Shown here: positions 6,146 through 14,259 of the stretch, piece after piece
Layout: every line of letters starts with the position of its first letter
How positions within the stretch are numbered: the stretch's first letter is position 1
Assembly (NCBI GenBank): GCA_003533545.1
Contig: DQEK01000208.1
Span: 4,129-20,594, forward strand
Direction of reading: 5' to 3'
Length of the DNA: 16,466 nucleotides
Origin: Acidobacteriota bacterium
GTDB taxonomy: Bacteria > Acidobacteriota > Vicinamibacteria > Vicinamibacterales > UBA8438
The notes under the pieces: generated by a model
Told to the model about the DNA's origin: nothing
The model's input: the letters and a program-made list of their open reading frames with translations, nothing else
Database searches by the model: none
Translations under genes and position numbers: made by a program

Positions 6146-8068
6146 TTACACGTCCAACCCGTCGGCGTTCTCTGCCCGGTCCATGATGAACCGGAACCGC
6201 GCCGAAGCGTCGCGCCCCATTAGGTCCGTGATGACGCCGTCGGTTCGGATCTGATCGGCGATCGATACTCGCAGGAGTCGGCGCGTTTTCGGGTTTAACG
6301 TCGTCTCCCACAGCACCTTCGGCATCATTTCACCTAGGCCCTTAAACCGGGTGACTTCTGTCCGCGCACGGTCGTTGCGCTTCTTGATGTCGGCTAGGAC
6401 GACGTCCCGCTGTAACTCGTCAAGTGCCCAGTGGGTCTGTTTGCCCGCGTCGATACGATAGAGCGGCGGTTGGGCCAGATACACTTTGCCGTTTGCGATC
6501 AACTTGGGGAGATATCGGTAGAGGAAGGTGAGTAGCAAGGTCGCGATGTGGTTTCCGTCCGCATCGGCATCGGCCAAGATAATGACCCGATCATACCGAA
6601 GTCGTCCTAATTCGAAGGCCTTACCGAGTCCGCAGCCGAGTGCGGTAACGAGATCCGACAGCTCTTTGTTCGCAAGTACTTTGGAGAGGGGGGCGCTTTC
6701 GACGTTGAGTACCTTCCCGCGCAGCGGAAGAATCGCCTGATGCACACGGTCGCGGCCTTGTTTGGCCGACCCACCGGCCGAGTCACCTTCCACGATGAAC
6801 AGTTCACTTCCGGTCGTACCGGGTGAGGTGCAATCACTGAGCTTGCCTGGTAGGTTCAGCCGAGAAGAGGTGGCGCTCTTACGCGACACAGCCTGCTGTG
6901 CAGCGCGGCTGGCCACCCGTGCCCGCCCTGCGAGGATGATTCGAGCGACGATCGCTTCAGCCGCACTGATGTTGTGGTTGAGCCAGTGCTCGAGGGCCGG
7001 TCTAACGAGGCTGTCGACCACGGAGGCCAGCTCGGGGTTATTTAATCGATCCTTAGTCTGGCCCTGAAACTGCGGGTCTGGAGTGAAAACGCTGAGGACG
7101 CCCGTGAGTCCCTCACGGATGTCATCCGTCGTCAGAGCCAACCCTTTTGGCGCCAGTCCGTGCGTTTCTATGAAGTTGCGGACGGCCTTGCCTAAGCCGG
7201 CGCGGAACCCATTTTCGTGGGTCCCTCCGGACCCGGTTGGTATTCCGTTCACATAGCTGCGTAGATGTTCGTCAGTCGATTCGGTCCACTGCAGCACAAG
7301 GTCAAGGCGTAGGTTAGAAATCGGGTGGTCGCGGGTCACCGAGAACGCGAGGTCGTGCACCGATGGTGTGTTGCGGTCAGTCAGAATCCGGCGCAGGTAG
7401 TCCGGGAGGCCTTCGTCGTGCTGGAATATCTGACGCTCGGAGACCGATTCATCTGCGAAGACGATTTTCACGCCCTTGTGCAAGTAGCTCGCGGTCTCCA
7501 GGCGCTCAGCAATTAAGTTCGCGTCGAAGGTGGTCTTCGGGAAGATCGTCGCGTCGGGACGGAAGTAGACCGTGGTGCCCGTGCCGCGTGCCGCGCCGGC
7601 CCGCTTCAGCCGAGTAACCGGCTTGCCTTGAGCGAAACGTTGTTCCCATTTCGCCCCGTCACGCTTAGAGGTTGCCACGAGCTCCTTCGACAGAGCGTTG
7701 ACCACGCTGGCCCCGACCCCGTGGAGCCCCCCGGCCGTTCGGTAAGTGCGGTGTTCGAACTTTCCGCCGGCGTGTAGCGTCGTGAAGATGACCTCAAGAG
7801 CGCTACGTTTTGTCTTTTTGTGCGTATCCACCGGAATGCCACGCCCATCATCGCTGACCGTCACTGACGCACCGTCGGCGTGCAAGGTGACCGCGATGTT
7901 CGAAGCGTGCCCGTTCATCGCTTCATCGATCGCATTGTCGACAACTTCCCACACTAAATGGTGGAGTCCAGTTACCCCCACGCCGCCTATGTACATGCCT
8001 GGCCGGCGCCTGACCGGCTCAAGACCTTCGAGGACTGTGATGTCCTTGGCGGTATAGCTTTTTACCAT
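6146..8068 (-). CDS. parE: Type IIA topoisomerase ATPase subunit, topoisomerase IV subunit B-like (ParE/GyrB)
   Basis: A 640-residue type IIA topoisomerase B subunit, which binds and hydrolyses ATP to drive strand passage with the A subunit. GHKL ATPase motifs are present: EVVDNAIDEAM (41-51, Glu41 and Asn45), DDGRGIPVD (73-81), GGLHGVGAS (113-121) and the transducer lysine in GQTK (Lys339). The Toprim domain follows with EGDSAGGSAKQGRDR (427-441) and the metal-binding DADADG (500-505), then the C-terminal RFKGLGEM (574-581). The length is that of ParE or short GyrB proteins, without the long insert of E. coli GyrB (about 800 residues). The partner A subunit lies 238 bp upstream on the same strand. 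I favour ParE because of the partner's features, but gyrB is possible if this genome has only one pair. No clear Shine-Dalgarno precedes the ATG at 8068. Family certain, symbol moderately so. Confidence 0.93.
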   Translation of the reverse strand: MVKSYTAKDITVLEGLEPVRRRPGMYIGGVGVTGLHHLVWEVVDNAIDEAMNGHASNIAVTLHADGASVTVSDDGRGIPVDTHKKTKRSALEVIFTTLHAGGKFEHRTYRTAGGLHGVGASVVNALSKELVATSKRDGAKWEQRFAQGKPVTRLKRAGAARGTGTTVYFRPDATIFPKTTFDANLIAERLETASYLHKGVKIVFADESVSERQIFQHDEGLPDYLRRILTDRNTPSVHDLAFSVTRDHPISNLRLDLVLQWTESTDEHLRSYVNGIPTGSGGTHENGFRAGLGKAVRNFIETHGLAPKGLALTTDDIREGLTGVLSVFTPDPQFQGQTKDRLNNPELASVVDSLVRPALEHWLNHNISAAEAIVARIILAGRARVASRAAQQAVSRKSATSSRLNLPGKLSDCTSPGTTGSELFIVEGDSAGGSAKQGRDRVHQAILPLRGKVLNVESAPLSKVLANKELSDLVTALGCGLGKAFELGRLRYDRVIILADADADGNHIATLLLTFLYRYLPKLIANGKVYLAQPPLYRIDAGKQTHWALDELQRDVVLADIKKRNDRARTEVTRFKGLGEMMPKVLWETTLNPKTRRLLRVSIADQIRTDGVITDLMGRDASARFRFIMDRAENADGLDV

Positions 8069-8306
8069 CGGTAACGTGCGGTTCCGGGCTGCCGCTGGGA
8101 GGGCAGGAGCGTCGGAGGTGGGCCTCGAAAAACGCGCGGCCAGTGTAGCACGCTGTTTTCTGGGTCCTGCTTGTCCTCCGTTCGTTTACGAGAACCGTGC
8201 TCAGCCCTTTTGGCACGCAGACGCCCACGACTCTGGTCTGCGAGGCGTCGCCTATAAAAAATCGGGTGAAGGTGCGAATGGGGAGGAAAAATCAGCCGCT
8301 TGTTGG
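8069..8306. other. 238-bp spacer between parC and parE
   Basis: The spacer separates the stop of parC from the start of parE, both on the minus strand. Short open frames in it on both strands have no recognisable content. It is unusually long for a paired topoisomerase operon and probably carries a separate promoter for parE. I see no convincing terminator hairpin for parC, only an A/T-rich stretch on the parC 3' side near 8249-8295. Confidence 0.45.
8142..8150 (-). promoter_or_regulatory. Possible extended -10 promoter for parE
   Basis: TGCTACACT on the minus strand fits the extended -10 pattern TGnTAnnnT and lies 73 bp upstream of the parE ATG. No good -35 hexamer is found at 16-18 bp, as is usual for extended -10 promoters. 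The evidence is only this match and its position. Confidence 0.25.
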
Positions 8307-10697
8307 TCATTCAAGGACGGGCATGGCGATGGGCGTCGGAACAACACGTACAAACTGGCCACGTTGAAGTAATTCCCGACCCTTGCCGCCGCGTCCTGTG
8401 ACACCGTATTTCGCGGTACTGATCGTCTGGCTGGCCCCACGGTTCGTCTCGACGGTGAGCAGGTCTCGGTCGCCCGTCGAGGCAATGAAGCCGATGACGT
8501 GGTCCTTTCCCTTCGGTAGTTTGATCAAGATAACGCCTTTACCAGGTCCCGAGAGAAATTTGACCTCTTTCACAGCACACAGCATGGTTCGCGCCTGCGC
8601 CGTTGCTGCGATGAGGGTTTCTTCACCGGTCGTTCCGGTCACCCCGACGATCTCTGCGCTGGCGGACGGACGGGCGAATCGTCGTCCAGCCCGGTTGCTG
8701 GGTTCCAGAAACGGTTCGAGGCTCAGACGTAGGCTGTAACCATCGCTGGTGACGGCCACCGCGTGCTCCGGGGGTTCGAGGCCATCGCTCGCGGGAGCAA
8801 TATTGGTTGCCACCCGTGGATCCAAACTCATGGCGGCTACGATCCGTTCGCGGTCTTTGAACTTGAAGAAACGCTGAATCGGTTCGCCATGACCGGTAGT
8901 AGCTGGGATGTCGATGAACCGCGCTGTGTAGGCGATGCCGAAGTTGCTAAAGAATACACAGGTTGCTCTGGTACTGCCGGCCAACGCTGCGAGTAGACGG
9001 TCCCCCTCCCGCAGCCGGGTGGTAGAGATATCCCGGACTTCCTTCTGACGTTTTACCCACCCGTCCGCTGTGACCAGTACCACCGCGTTCTCGTCGACTA
9101 TGAAGTCGTCGGCGGTGTAGTCGATCTCCTCCTCGACACTTTCGATGAGCGTGCGTCGCTGGTCGGTCTTCCGGTCGCCATAGGCCTTCTTGATCTCGCG
9201 AATCTCGTCACGAACCAGCGTCCAGCGTTTGTCCTCGTTCTTGAGCAAAGCACCGATCTGCTTGGCCCGCTTCCGTTTTTCGGTGAGCTCTTCCCGAATG
9301 ACCAGAATCTCCAACCGCGCTAAACGATAGACCTTCAACTCGAGAATAGCGTCGGTCTGGTCGGCATCGAGGCCGAACCGTTTCATGATCTTGACCGCCG
9401 CGTCGGCCTTGCCGTCTGAGGCTCGGACGATCCGAAGCACTGCATCGAGGGCATCGAAGACTAACTCGAAGCCTTCCAAGATGTGGATGCGTCGCCTGAG
9501 GGCCGTCAACTCGTGTTCGAGTCGCCGGGTTACCACGTCGAGGCGGAATCGAAGGAAGTGCCACAGTATCTGATGTAAATCCAACCGTTCTGGGCGGCCA
9601 ACACCAGGCTGCTCCGTCGGTACGAGACAGGTCAGGTTGACGGCGAAGTTCGTTTGTAATGGCGTGTGCTTGAATAGGTACGCCATCACCATCCGTTCGT
9701 CAGCGTCACGTTTCAGTTCTAGCGAAATCTGAATCTCGTCTGCTGAAAGGTCCTTGACATCCACGAGTTGCGGCAGTCTGCGACCGATGATGACATCAGC
9801 AATGCGTTCGATGAGTTGAGACTTGTTCACCATGTACGGAATGCTGGTGATGTAGATGGTCTTGGCGTTCCGGCTCGTAGGACCCGTTTTCCAGGTGCTT
9901 CGGAGACGAATAGTGCCGGTTCCGGTGTTGTAGATCTGTTTTAGCTCGTTGGCGGTGTTTAGCACCTGTCCGCCGGTCGGGAACTCTGGACCCTTGATGT
10001 AGGCACAGAGCCGCATGCTGGTCAGTTCGGGTTTGTCGAGCAGCTTCAGCAGTGCCGTGCAAACTTCTCCCATATGGTGCGGTGGGATGTTGGTAGCCAT
10101 GCCGACCGCAATGCCAGTCGCTCCGTTCAGCAAGAGGTTGGGAAACCGTGCCGGTAGCGCTACCGGTTCAGTCTTGCTTCCGTCGTAGTTCGGCCGAAAG
10201 TCCACCGTGTCCTGGTGGATTTCCTCCATGAGCTCAGCGCTGGGCGGAGCGAGGCGACATTCCGTGTATCGCATGGCGGCCGCGCTATCGCCGTCCAGGG
10301 ACCCGAAGTTGCCGTGTCCGTCGATTAAGGGATAGCGTAGCGAGAACGTTTGAGCCATTCGGACGAGCGTCTCGTACAGTGCTGTGTCGCCGTGCGGGTG
10401 GTAGCTTCCCATGACGTCGCCGACGACTTTGGCCGACTTTCGTGGTTTTGCATCGGCGGTGATCCGCTGTTCCCACATCGTGTAGAGGATCCGCCTCTGG
10501 ACCGGTTTCAGACCGTCGCGCACGTCAGGCAGGGCGCGCGAGGTGATGACCGATAGCGCGTAATTGAGATATCGGCTCTGTGCGGCGTCGATCAACTCGA
10601 CGGTCGGTTCGCCGCCGGATGGGGTAGTGCCACCGTTGCTCTCCGATTCGGTGATGTCGAAAAGCGGAGCGCTGCGCGGAGTACGTCGTTTGACCAT
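8307..10697 (-). CDS. parC: Type IIA topoisomerase breakage-reunion subunit, topoisomerase IV subunit A-like (ParC/GyrA)
   Basis: A 796-residue A subunit that cuts and rejoins DNA through a tyrosine. The winged-helix domain holds [20 protein letters not shown] (53-72), [18 protein letters not shown] (99-116) and the catalytic Tyr144 in AAAMRYTE. The tower and coiled-coil parts (about 350-510) include the [15 protein letters not shown] segment, which differs from the QAILDMRLxxLTGLE common in GyrA. The C-terminal beta-pinwheel is about 270 residues and ends with TGRGGKG (767-773), a degenerate GyrA box without the leading Q-R/K. At the sites corresponding to GyrA Ser83 and Asp87 it has Thr105 and Glu109. 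The degenerate box favours topoisomerase IV over gyrase. I start at ATG 10697, 10 nt after the Nudix stop; the frame is open to 10784, but the extra 29 residues overlap the Nudix coding sequence and lack family similarity. ParE follows 238 bp downstream. Confidence 0.92.
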   Translation of the reverse strand: MVKRRTPRSAPLFDITESESNGGTTPSGGEPTVELIDAAQSRYLNYALSVITSRALPDVRDGLKPVQRRILYTMWEQRITADAKPRKSAKVVGDVMGSYHPHGDTALYETLVRMAQTFSLRYPLIDGHGNFGSLDGDSAAAMRYTECRLAPPSAELMEEIHQDTVDFRPNYDGSKTEPVALPARFPNLLLNGATGIAVGMATNIPPHHMGEVCTALLKLLDKPELTSMRLCAYIKGPEFPTGGQVLNTANELKQIYNTGTGTIRLRSTWKTGPTSRNAKTIYITSIPYMVNKSQLIERIADVIIGRRLPQLVDVKDLSADEIQISLELKRDADERMVMAYLFKHTPLQTNFAVNLTCLVPTEQPGVGRPERLDLHQILWHFLRFRLDVVTRRLEHELTALRRRIHILEGFELVFDALDAVLRIVRASDGKADAAVKIMKRFGLDADQTDAILELKVYRLARLEILVIREELTEKRKRAKQIGALLKNEDKRWTLVRDEIREIKKAYGDRKTDQRRTLIESVEEEIDYTADDFIVDENAVVLVTADGWVKRQKEVRDISTTRLREGDRLLAALAGSTRATCVFFSNFGIAYTARFIDIPATTGHGEPIQRFFKFKDRERIVAAMSLDPRVATNIAPASDGLEPPEHAVAVTSDGYSLRLSLEPFLEPSNRAGRRFARPSASAEIVGVTGTTGEETLIAATAQARTMLCAVKEVKFLSGPGKGVILIKLPKGKDHVIGFIASTGDRDLLTVETNRGASQTISTAKYGVTGRGGKGRELLQRGQFVRVVPTPIAMPVLE

Positions 10698-10707
10698 TGG
10701 TGGATTA

Positions 10708-11358
10708 TCAGTCTGTTTGGTTGCCTTGAAGGAGGCACAGGAACTCTCCGAGGACCATCGCCGTCGCGCCCCAGACTCGCTCACCCTGCAGTTCGAAGTA
10801 GGGGACTGCGATCTTTTCCTCGTTGCGCCACCGCCACCCGTGTTTCAACGACGTAGGATCTTGCAGCTCCCGTATCTGCACTTCGAGAATCCGGGCCACT
10901 TCGGTCGCCGCCGGCACGAGTACAGGATGTTGGTCAAGAACCGCCACAACTGGATGTAGCGCGAAGTTGCTCACCGGGATGTACAGTGGCGATAGCCGAC
11001 CAAGAACCCGCAGGCCGTTGCCCGGGAGCCCAATCTCCTCACGTGCTTCGCGAATGGCGGCCGATTCGATAGATTCGCCCTCGTCCAAGGCACCACCCGG
11101 GAGTGACACTTGTCCCGCATGCTGCCCTACGGTGCGGGCCCGACGGGTCAGGACAAAGTGCACGTGGCACCTGGCGGGGAAGAGCAGGACTAGGACGGCG
11201 GCGGTGCGTGCCCCCCGGGGAATAAAGCCCGCCTGCCAGCCACTCCGCGGCCGCGGCGCTAAGGCGGCATGGGTTTCGTGGCGTGGCGTTGGAGACTCTA
11301 GGGCGGCGCGTAGCTGCGCTTCAATCTGATAGAGTGTCGGTGTGGCAGCCACGGGCAA
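10708..11358 (-). CDS. Nudix hydrolase, CoA pyrophosphatase (NudL/YeaB-like)
   Basis: A 216-residue Nudix protein. The Nudix box is intact and matches GX5EX7REUXEEXGU from Gly89 to Leu111 ([10 protein letters not shown]...REAREEIGL). Immediately before it, [20 protein letters not shown] (68-87) matches the extra motif (LLTxRSxxxxxHxGQVxFPGG) that marks the CoA-pyrophosphatase subgroup, whose members split CoA and acyl-CoAs to phosphopantetheine and 3',5'-ADP. It is soluble, with an N-terminal helical stretch of about 50 residues. The start is a TTG at 11358 with AGGA 7 nt upstream; a GTG two codons later is the alternative. A possible promoter (AAGACA, 16 bp, TAGGAT) overlaps that AGGA, so a leaderless transcript cannot be excluded. 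ParC starts 10 nt after its stop, so the two are probably co-transcribed. It is divergent from the MATE gene, 61 bp away. Confidence 0.85.
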   Translation of the reverse strand: MPVAATPTLYQIEAQLRAALESPTPRHETHAALAPRPRSGWQAGFIPRGARTAAVLVLLFPARCHVHFVLTRRARTVGQHAGQVSLPGGALDEGESIESAAIREAREEIGLPGNGLRVLGRLSPLYIPVSNFALHPVVAVLDQHPVLVPAATEVARILEVQIRELQDPTSLKHGWRWRNEEKIAVPYFELQGERVWGATAMVLGEFLCLLQGNQTD

Positions 11359-11419
11359 CGTGTAATCCTACCGCGTCTCATGGTGGTGTCTTCGTCGAAC
11401 CCGCCTTGACCGGCACCCC

Positions 11420-12835
11420 ATGACCAACACCGTTCCTGGTAAAAAACAGTTCGATCGGTCGATCGTCGAGGGTCCGTTGGGGCGAGCCGTCTGGCACTTG
11501 GCGTGGCCCACCATGGTGCAGAACGTCATCGGCGGGCTGCAGGGCATCATCGATCAGGCGATGGTCGGGAACTTTGTCGGTCACACTGGTAACGCGGCCA
11601 TTGGCGTTAGTCTCCAAATTTTTATTTTGGTCATTGTGTTCGTGGCCTCGGTCTTCACCGGCATGGGCGTGCTTGTTGCTCGCTTCGCCGGTGCAAACGA
11701 AATCGACAAGGTCAACCGGTCGGTGTATCAGGCGTTCCTGGTGGCGCTGATCCTTGCAGTCGGGGTGATGGCCCCCCTTGGGTACTGGCTGGCGCCCATG
11801 CTCCTGTCTTTGATCAATGCTGCGCCTGAGGTCCAGGTCGAGGCATTGCCGTATATCCGTATCCAGTTCGTGTTCAGCTTCGGAATGCTGATGTTCTTCA
11901 TGTTTAGTGGGGCCCTTCGGGCCGCTGGTGATGCGAAGACGCCGATGCGACTCGGTATCTTCATGACGGCGCTGAACATCGTGCTGAACGTCGTGCTTAT
12001 CCGGGGGTTGGGTCCGATTCCGGCGTTCGGCACCACAGGTGCCGCCATGGGCACTGCAATTGCCAGCGGCATCACCGGGATTCTGTTTATGTGGTTGTTG
12101 TTCTCGAACCGGCTGGTCATCCAGTTCACCCGCTCAATGTCGTTCCGGCCCGACATGGTTATCATCCGGCAGCTTTTCAAGTTTGGACTCCCGGCTGGTA
12201 TTCAGGGAATTGCGATGAATCTTGGTGGCGTGCTGATGCTGCGATATATCGGTTCGCTTCGCTACAGCGCGGAAGCACAGGCGGCCTATTCGGTGGGCTA
12301 CACCGAACTGTTCTCGTTGATTACCTGGACCTCGGTCGGTCTCATGGGGGCCACCGCGGCGGTTGCGGGTCAGAATCTCGGGGCCGGTTACCCCGATCGC
12401 AGTGCCAAGTCCGCCCAGGTGGCTTCGATGATTGGTTTCGGTGTGGCTTTCGCGGTGGGGCTGGTGTTCTACGCGATTCCAGGGCCGTTGCTCGCCGTCT
12501 TTGGAATGAACGACGGAGTGGTGCTCGACCTCGCTGTCGAATTGCTGGGTTATCTGGCGGTGTCGGGTGTCTTCGTTAGTGTCGCGCTCGTCTATACGGG
12601 CGGACTGCAGGGCACCGGTGATACCCGGAGCCCACTGTATATCTCCATTGTTTCGCAGGTGATCCTCCCGCTTGGCATCTGCGCCGGTATTCAGGCCACC
12701 TCGGGCCTTGAGTCCCACAATGTCTGGTTCGCGATCCTAATCGGGCACATGAGTCGGTGCGGACTGAGCGTGGTACGTTTTCGCCAGGGCAAGTGGCGTG
12801 ACATCGCCGTTGATATTGGTCCTGCACGGGCGTAG
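11420..12835 (+). CDS. MATE family efflux transporter
   Basis: A 471-residue integral membrane protein of the MATE (multi-antimicrobial extrusion) family, expected to export organic cations or other metabolites in exchange for H+ or Na+. The first MatE repeat begins with LAWPTMVQNVIGGLQGIIDQ (about 29-48), the typical P-x-hhxxhhxxhhxhhDxhhhG start, and includes GMGVLVARFAGANE (80-93) and FSGALRAAGDAKTPM (about 160-174). The second repeat shows the parallel GLPAGIQGIAMNLGG (255-269), AAVAGQNLGAG and YTGGLQGTGDTRSPL. About twelve hydrophobic segments are apparent, as expected, and the length is normal. No clear Shine-Dalgarno precedes the ATG; no better start is available. It is divergent from the Nudix gene. 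The only gene after it on this strand is a zinc alcohol dehydrogenase, 302 bp away beyond a PLP-enzyme remnant. Substrate unknown. Confidence 0.92.
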   Translation: MTNTVPGKKQFDRSIVEGPLGRAVWHLAWPTMVQNVIGGLQGIIDQAMVGNFVGHTGNAAIGVSLQIFILVIVFVASVFTGMGVLVARFAGANEIDKVNRSVYQAFLVALILAVGVMAPLGYWLAPMLLSLINAAPEVQVEALPYIRIQFVFSFGMLMFFMFSGALRAAGDAKTPMRLGIFMTALNIVLNVVLIRGLGPIPAFGTTGAAMGTAIASGITGILFMWLLFSNRLVIQFTRSMSFRPDMVIIRQLFKFGLPAGIQGIAMNLGGVLMLRYIGSLRYSAEAQAAYSVGYTELFSLITWTSVGLMGATAAVAGQNLGAGYPDRSAKSAQVASMIGFGVAFAVGLVFYAIPGPLLAVFGMNDGVVLDLAVELLGYLAVSGVFVSVALVYTGGLQGTGDTRSPLYISIVSQVILPLGICAGIQATSGLESHNVWFAILIGHMSRCGLSVVRFRQGKWRDIAVDIGPARA

Positions 12836-12911
12836 CTTACTGGTTCGATGGTCGTGTCGGTCGGGGATGTTTCTTGGCCGGAGCCAAGTGCGCCGATGTC
12901 ACCCAGGCTCG

Positions 12912-13100
12912 GTAGCCGAAGGGCTCAAACTGTTCAAGAACGCCACGTCACTCGGAGGTGTCGAGAGCTTGGTTGAGCACCGGGCACCGATCGAAGGGCC
13001 GGACACGCCGGTGCCAGAAGACCTCCTGCGGTTGTCGATCGGCATCGAGGCGGTTGACGATTTGCGTGCGGATCTGGAACAGGCGCTGGCGGGACTTTGA
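12912..13100 (+). pseudogene. 3' remnant of a trans-sulfuration (Cys/Met metabolism) PLP-dependent enzyme gene
   Basis: The frame ending in TGA at 13098-13100 encodes 62 residues that match the C-terminal end of cystathionine gamma-synthase/lyase-type enzymes: VAEGLKLFKNATSLGGVESL, then VEHRAPIEGPDTPVP, then DLLRLSIGIEAVDDLRADLE. These are diagnostic family segments (LGGVESLxxHP/HR and LLRLSxGxExxxDLxxDL). The normal protein has about 380-400 residues with the PLP lysine in the middle; everything before the last sixth is missing, and the MATE stop is only 76 bp upstream. A possible further match, GMF at 12864-12872, has the right spacing for the GM(L/F) segment that precedes this region, but the 14 residues between look scrambled. 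The frame is open back to 12798, inside the MATE gene, without a credible start. I read it as a decayed fragment left by a deletion or rearrangement; the 62-residue frame itself has no stops or shifts, so the event may be recent. Confidence 0.75.
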
Positions 13101-13137
13101 TGAAGGGCCATCGGTCGAAAAGAACGGACAACAAACG

Positions 13138-14196
13138 ATGATCAGTTATCAGTTAACGCGATTTGGACGACCGCTCGAACGCGCGGAGTCGTCGCCGCCG
13201 GATCCTGCGAGTAGCGAAGTGCTTGTGCAGGTTGAGGCCTGCGGTGTGTGCCACAGCGATGTGCACCTGCACGACGGATTTTTTGACATGGGAAACGGGA
13301 GGCGACTTGATTTGGCGAAGGGACGCGAGTTGCCCCTGACGTTGGGGCACGAGATTGCCGGCACGGTGGTGGCGTGTGGTCCCGATGCCGGTGAAGTCGC
13401 TGTTGGGATGCGTGGCGTTGTCTATCCCTGGGTCGGGTGCGGCGAGTGCCCAACCTGTCTGAGGGGGCATGAGCATCTGTGCCCGCAGTCGAGGGCGCTG
13501 GGCGTCACCCGCGACGGAGGCTTCAGCGACTACGTGCTGGTGCCTCATCCTCGGTACCTTTTCGAATTTGGCGATCGGCCCATCACGTTGGCTTGTACCT
13601 ACGCGTGCTCGGGACTCACCGCTTATAGCGCCGTGAAGAAGGTGCAACCGATGGCAGAAGGTCGTTCGATCGTGATCATCGGTCTCGGTGGGGTCGGATT
13701 TGCGGCATTACGCCTCGCGCAAGCCGTGACCAGCGCAGCGATCGTTGCGGTGGACGTGAACCAGGCGACTCTCCAGGCAGCGGCTGAAACTGGCGCTGCC
13801 GTGGTCGATGCGCGCGCTGAGGACGCCGCGAAGCAAATCCGTGGGCTGACTGATGGCGGTGCCGCGACGGTGATCGATTTCGTCGGATCTGAGAGTAGCG
13901 CGCCGCTGGGATTTAAGACGCTGGCGACGGGGGGGGTGTTCGTGATCGTGGGGCTTTTCGGTGGAGAATTTCGCGCGTCGATCCCCCTCTGGCCTTTACG
14001 CGATTTGACTGTGCGGGGTTCTTACGTCGGCTCCCTTACAGAGATGCGCGAGTTGATGGAGTTGGTCGAGACCGGCGTGGTTCTACCGATTCCCGTGCGC
14101 TCGCGCCCGCTGGCCGAGGCCCAGGACGCGCTGAACGATTTGCGAGAAGGTGGAGCGACCGGTCGGACGGTACTCACGCCGCAGAGGCTGCATTAA
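13138..14196 (+). CDS. Zinc-dependent alcohol dehydrogenase, MDR superfamily
   Basis: A 352-residue medium-chain dehydrogenase/reductase, expected to oxidise an alcohol or reduce an aldehyde with NAD(P). The catalytic zinc ligands are Cys38 in ACGVCHSDVH and His71 with Glu72 in LGHEIAG, with Cys157 in the usual third position. The structural zinc loop has Cys101, Cys104, Cys107 and Cys115 (CGECPTCLRGHEHLC). The Rossmann fold shows GLGGVG (182-187) and an acidic Asp206 at the end of the second strand, favouring NAD over NADP. A short insert, DMGNGRRLDLAKGREL, between the catalytic Cys and the GHE motif is a subfamily feature. The ATG at 13138 puts MISYQLTRFG at the N-terminus, typical of the family; the frame is open further upstream to 12958 but that overlaps the PLP remnant. 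No strong Shine-Dalgarno. It is convergent with the acyl-AMP ligase gene. Substrate not predictable. Confidence 0.9.
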   Translation: MISYQLTRFGRPLERAESSPPDPASSEVLVQVEACGVCHSDVHLHDGFFDMGNGRRLDLAKGRELPLTLGHEIAGTVVACGPDAGEVAVGMRGVVYPWVGCGECPTCLRGHEHLCPQSRALGVTRDGGFSDYVLVPHPRYLFEFGDRPITLACTYACSGLTAYSAVKKVQPMAEGRSIVIIGLGGVGFAALRLAQAVTSAAIVAVDVNQATLQAAAETGAAVVDARAEDAAKQIRGLTDGGAATVIDFVGSESSAPLGFKTLATGGVFVIVGLFGGEFRASIPLWPLRDLTVRGSYVGSLTEMRELMELVETGVVLPIPVRSRPLAEAQDALNDLREGGATGRTVLTPQRLH

Positions 14197-14201
14197 GTAC
14201 C

Positions 14202-14259
14202 AGCTGCTGGTGTCGGCCGTGGCGCGGCCGGGAAGGTTGCGGTTCGTTACCCAGCAGCT
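14202..14259. terminator. Nested inverted repeats between convergent genes, candidate bidirectional terminator
   Basis: A perfect 9-bp inverted repeat, AGCTGCTGG (14202-14210) and CCAGCAGCT (14251-14259), encloses a second one, CGGCCG at 14214-14219 and 14225-14230 with a TGGCG loop. The structure starts 5 bp after the dehydrogenase stop, and its right arm lies in the last codons of the ligase-acyltransferase gene. The position between two convergent genes fits a shared terminator, but neither side has a T-tract, so Rho-independent function is uncertain. Confidence 0.4.

Noticed and set aside
5874..6311. 145-residue minus-strand open frame overlapping the parE 3' end
   Set aside because: It overlaps well-supported parE coding sequence in another frame, is very rich in Arg, Pro and Gly, and has no recognisable domain.
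7363..7617. Many open frames of 60-160 codons opposite the topoisomerase and ligase genes
   Set aside because: They are antisense shadows of strongly supported genes, common in GC-rich DNA, with low-complexity Arg/Ser/Pro composition.
8427..8700. Quinolone resistance marker from the Thr105/Glu109 residues in the A subunit
   Set aside because: These residues lie elsewhere (near 10370-10385) and are natural variants in many species; no resistance claim can be made.
10698..10784. 29-residue N-terminal extension of ParC
   Set aside because: It overlaps the Nudix coding sequence out of frame and has no similarity to the family.
12798..12911. N-terminal part of the plus-strand frame that ends in the PLP-enzyme stub
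   Set aside because: It begins inside the MATE gene, has no ribosome site and no family similarity before about 12912 (possibly GMF at 12864); it is not a genuine start.
12958..13137. Upstream extension of the zinc alcohol dehydrogenase frame
   Set aside because: It overlaps the PLP-enzyme stub in a different frame and the added residues do not resemble the family; ATG 13138 gives the normal N-terminus.
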